Positions 8,711-11,220 of a DNA stretch of 11,220 nucleotides are shown here, piece after piece. Source of the DNA: Neocallimastix lanati (nom. inval.) (taxonomy: Eukaryota > Neocallimastigomycota > Neocallimastigomycetes > Neocallimastigales > Neocallimastigaceae). Position numbers and translations under genes: made by a program. The stretch covers positions 1 to 11,220 of the forward strand of contig JACVTC010000708.1 in NCBI GenBank assembly GCA_016946835.1, in the 5' to 3' direction. Every line of letters starts with the position of its first letter. Position 1 is the stretch's first letter. The notes beneath the pieces are model-generated. The model searched no databases, had not been told where the DNA came from, and was given only the letters and a program-made list of their open reading frames with translations.

Positions 8711-9958
8711 ATTTTTTATATTTTATTTTATATATTAATAGAGGATTTTTATTAATTAATGATTATAATATTTCATTACCAAATTTTAATAAATACTTTA
8801 CTTTTATATATTTTATGGCATATTTTTATATATTTTACTTTAATAAAAAAAAGTGAAAATAAAAATATAAAAATAAAAATATAAAAATCTGAAATATTAA
8901 TAAAAATATTTTAATAAAATATAAAAAAAGTATTGATAAAGGTATAAAAACAATTAATAAAAATATAAAAACAATATTATTAATACGTAATTTTTATATT
9001 TGATTAAAATATTTTTATGAGTAAAAGTTTATATAAATAATTTAATTTCTCTATAATTTTTTTTTTTTTATATTTTATTAGGTGTTAATATTAATCCTTT
9101 CTTCTATATTTTAAAAAATAATTTTATTATATATTTTTAAATTTTATTAAAATATTGATATATTTAACTTTTATTTTTTTAATTATTTTTATAAAATATT
9201 TATAATTTATTTAGGTATTTCTAATATTAAAATAAATAATTAAATAAAAATAAAAGTTAAGTAATTTTACTATAATTTTAATTTTTTTATTTCTTTAATG
9301 TATTCCTATGAAAACTTTTTATTTCATTAAAGTACTTTTATAAAAACTTTATTTTTATATATATAATAAATATTTTTAATTATATTTATTTTTATTTTTA
9401 ATTTAAATATTTTTTAATAACACTTCCATATATTATTTAAATATTTTACTTCTTTATTTTCATTTTTAATGTTTTTCTTAAAGTATTCTTTATTAACACT
9501 TTAGTTTGATATTTCATTAAACTATTTTTATTAACCCCTTTGCATAATATATAAATATTTTATATTATTATTAATACTTTAATTTTATAATTTTATAAAA
9601 TTATGTATTTTTATTAGCATCTTATTCAAGTAGGTTTTATTTACTTTTATATCATAATTAATATTTTATTTTTCATATATTATTAAGTAATTTTTTAATA
9701 AATTTTATTTTTAAATTATTAAATCATTTTAATTAACATTTTTTACGTATTATTTAATTATTTTGAATACCTTTATTAATACTTATTATTAAATTTTTTA
9801 AAGCATTTTTAGGAAAACTTACTTTAATAACTTATTGAATTATTTTTATTTCTTTTTTAATCTATTATTTCTATATTTCATTAAAATACTTTTATTAATT
9901 TTTTAATTTTATATTATATTAATAATTTTATATGTTATTAATATATTTTTAAGATTTT
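8711..9958. repeat. Decayed right edge of the satellite, T-rich
   Basis: Regular periodicity is lost after about 8710, but phrases like ATTTCATTAAAGTACTTTTA (about 9321-9340) and ATATTTCATTAAACTATTTT (about 9509-9528) resemble diverged monomers. An A-leaning insert at about 8845-8985 (AATAAAAATATAAAAA phrases) interrupts the T-rich plus strand. No gene, RNA or regulatory site is supported over this 1.2 kb. Confidence 0.5.
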
Positions 9959-10260
9959 TTAATTTATTGAACAATTAGATACAACCTGTTTATACCAAGC
10001 TTTATAGCTTGAATAGCACTCTTTGAAGGAGATAGCAAAATTTTAGTTTTCATTAGTTATATTTCCTTTCTAGGAATCCAGCTATATGTTTTTCTAACAT
10101 AATAAATGCCTTGGTAGCTTCAAATGACCATTGAAAGAATTTCTTGAACAATGTAATCTCCTGAAATTTGAATCAGCAAATAGATAAGAATCTTACCATA
10201 AGCTTAACTTTTCATGCATTACTACTTTGGTCTTGCATTCTTTATGAAGGATTTGTTTAT
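9959..10260. other. Island of near-normal composition, identity unknown
   Basis: At about 9970 the satellite-derived sequence stops sharply and G+C rises to perhaps a third, falling again after about 10260. Three short minus-strand frames overlap here: 10053-10172 (39 codons), 9964-10053 (29 codons, from ATG, with the phrase KTKILLSPSKSAIQAIKLG) and 9959-10042 (26 codons, with SFKECYSSYKAWYKQVV). A plus-strand frame with GDSKILVFISYISFLGIQLY also exists. None matches a family I know. It lies on the 3' side of the LINE reverse transcriptase fossil, so it could be part of that element, a younger insertion, or an exon of an unrelated gene. Confidence 0.5.
10053..10172 (-). CDS. Unidentified short open frame, possible exon
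   Basis: Thirty-nine codons are open from a TGA at 10175-10173 to TAA at 10055-10053. The first codons are followed by TTTCAG, an acceptor-like motif ending at 10161. Read as an exon from 10160 it gives EITLFKKFFQWSFEATKAFI, then MLEKHIAGFLERKYN and stop. Residue use is balanced (W, E, H, G and R present), unlike the I/K/N/Y/F-only frames elsewhere in the window. A GTAAGA donor-like site just upstream (about 10197-10192) would leave an intron of only about 36 bases, too short for most animals. There is no start codon near the 5' end. I recognise no domain. It could be chance, a decayed exon, or a terminal exon of a minus-strand gene. Confidence 0.25.
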   Translation of the reverse strand, partial: FKFQEITLFKKFFQWSFEATKAFIMLEKHIAGFLERKYN

Positions 10261-10311
10261 GTTTTAATTGGATATTAGAGTAGAAATATTTATTTTATTT
10301 ACGAATGGTTA

Positions 10312-11015
10312 AACAAATAGAACAAACAGAATACGATTAATTAATGTATTTTTTAATTTTAAAAAGTTCAATTTTTTCATTAGTAAAAAATAAAAAAGTA
10401 ATTGAGCCATATATACCATTTGAAGATCCTTGTATAAAAATATTATTTTATTATATCATACATTAGAAATTTGATAAAGTAATAGTCTCATTTTTTTAAT
10501 GGAAATGATTAAAATAGTATCTTCATTAAATATATCTTAAAATCTTTATTTTCGTTTTTAATACAGATTCAATTTTATTACAGTTATCTAAAATATTATT
10601 AATAAATAAATTAAATAAAATAAGAGTAAGAGAATACTTTTGTCAACTCCACAGTGAATATCAAAATTTTTTGAAACAATTCTAAAATAAAAGAATATAT
10701 ATATATATATAAGTTCTGGAAAATAAATATAAATTAGAAAAGAAATTAACTCTTTTATTACAAATACGGAAATAAAACATTTTATAAATAAAATATGAAA
10801 AATATATATTAAAAAATGAGCTTTTTTAAACTCTAAAAACGCTATCGCTATGTACTTAAACTTTATTAAATTATTTCTAATACAGATTTATGCTCTAAAA
10901 ATATAGAAAATTAAAGAATATTACGTATTTCAAGATTACAAAAACCAAATTATTCAGAAATAAGTTTTTTCTCAAATTTATATTTAAAAATATTATTATT
11001 CCTTCGAAATAATTT
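10312..11015 (-). pseudogene. Decayed LINE-type (non-LTR) reverse transcriptase
   Basis: Read on the minus strand, this keeps five motif blocks of non-LTR reverse transcriptases in the right order. (1) KKLISE-stop-FGF (10970-10941) matches the family's E-Q-F/x-G-F-R block, with Q changed to TAA. (2) KYIAIAFLEFKKAHF (about 10857-10813) matches the FxDFxKAFD block, with the first catalytic Asp now Glu. (3) FDIHCGVDKSIL (10665-10630) matches the GVxQGxxLSP block. (4) After a frameshift, LFNLFINNILDNCNK (10618-10574) matches LFNxFINDI. (5) FNEDTILIIS (10530-10501) stands where FADD should be. The thumb-side phrase KKMRLLLYQISNV follows, then TGA. Frame 0 is open without a stop from 10887 to 10588 (99 codons). 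Stops, frameshifts and a lost FADD mean it cannot be active. The endonuclease part and element ends were not found. The clade is undetermined. Confidence 0.85.
10694..10711. repeat. AT microsatellite inside the RT fossil
   Basis: AT alternation lies between the second and third motif blocks of the decayed reverse transcriptase. It keeps the frame, where it reads as alternating I and Y codons. It may have expanded after the element died. Confidence 0.9.
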
Positions 11016-11123
11016 TTAATTGTAAATATAAATTTAAAATATATATAAAAATAAATAACGTAATTGAACAGTTTAAATAACTAAAATATTAATATAATGA
11101 AACCAATAAAAAATAGTATATAT
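11016..11123. other. A-rich spacer
   Basis: A-rich sequence between the upstream limit of the recognisable reverse transcriptase and the terminal tandem array. Earlier parts of the LINE reading frame could not be recognised here, and no gene is supported. Confidence 0.5.
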
Positions 11124-11220
11124 GAAATATAAATAAAATTAACAATAAAATGTAGAAATGAAATATAAATAAAATAAACAATGAAAGATAGAAATGAAAT
11201 ATATATAAAATAAGTAATGA
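11124..11220. repeat. 36-bp tandem array, cut by the window end
   Basis: GAAATATAAATAAAA recurs at 11124 and 11160, with the variant GAAATATATATAAAA at 11196: two exact steps of 36 bases. Units share AATGAAATATAAATAAAAT followed by an AACAATnAAA-type stretch. At least two full units and a partial third are visible, and the array probably continues to the right. Confidence 0.85.

Noticed and set aside
10385-10460. Plus-strand frame with VIEPYIPFEDPC
   Set aside because: Short, and antisense to the thumb-side part of the reverse transcriptase fossil. The minus-strand reading is consistent with the family.
10530-10685. Plus-strand 51-codon open frame ending in VREYFCQLHSEYQNFLKQF
   Set aside because: It lies antisense to the reverse transcriptase fossil, whose minus-strand motifs explain the sequence. 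The less AT-biased residues are the complement of the CGVDKSIL block.
1-11220. tRNA, rRNA or other structural RNA genes
   Set aside because: No cloverleaf pattern, no TTCRANY B-box with a matching A-box, and no rRNA-like GC-containing conserved block was found on either strand, including in the two richer islands.
1-11220. Insect mitochondrial control region or another organellar genome
   Set aside because: Eleven kilobases without any tRNA, rRNA or mitochondrial protein gene, together with a LINE reverse transcriptase remnant, argue for nuclear DNA.

Overview
This window is extremely A+T-rich eukaryotic nuclear DNA (about 10% G+C by eye). No complete gene can be supported in it. It has a LINE-type (non-LTR) reverse transcriptase fossil, kilobase-scale simple satellites and splice-acceptor-like TTTCAG motifs, so it does not look bacterial or organellar. 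The species cannot be fixed from sequence. AT-rich invertebrates such as some insects, other AT-rich protists, and anaerobic fungi all remain possible.

Layout. (1) 1-440: oligo-A tracts, then a compact island of near-normal composition (about 120-430). It holds coding-like frames on both strands, including a plus-strand frame with a clear hydrophobic, membrane-helix-like segment that is broken by stop codons. (2) 541-1205: a tandem array made of two interspersed unit types of 47 and 40 bp sharing one core. (3) 1206-5400: AT-only intergenic DNA with small tandem duplications, microsatellites and two adjacent hairpins at 2992-3069. (4) 5400-9958: a long T-rich plus-strand domain whose core (6460-8710) is a 38-bp-period satellite with higher-order duplications and decayed edges. 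(5) 9959-10260: a second island of richer composition with short minus-strand frames that I do not recognise. (6) 10312-11015: a decayed LINE reverse transcriptase on the minus strand, with five recognisable motif blocks in the correct order and roughly correct spacing. (7) 11124-11220: the first copies of a 36-bp tandem array that runs off the window.

Nothing here suggests a functioning multi-gene system. The coherent picture is gene-poor, repeat-dominated heterochromatin-like or intergenic DNA. Old coding material (the RT) has decayed toward A+T, and satellites have expanded and been partly homogenised. The two richer islands, at 120-430 and 9959-10260, are the places where a neighbouring gene's exon or an unrecognised conserved element could lie.
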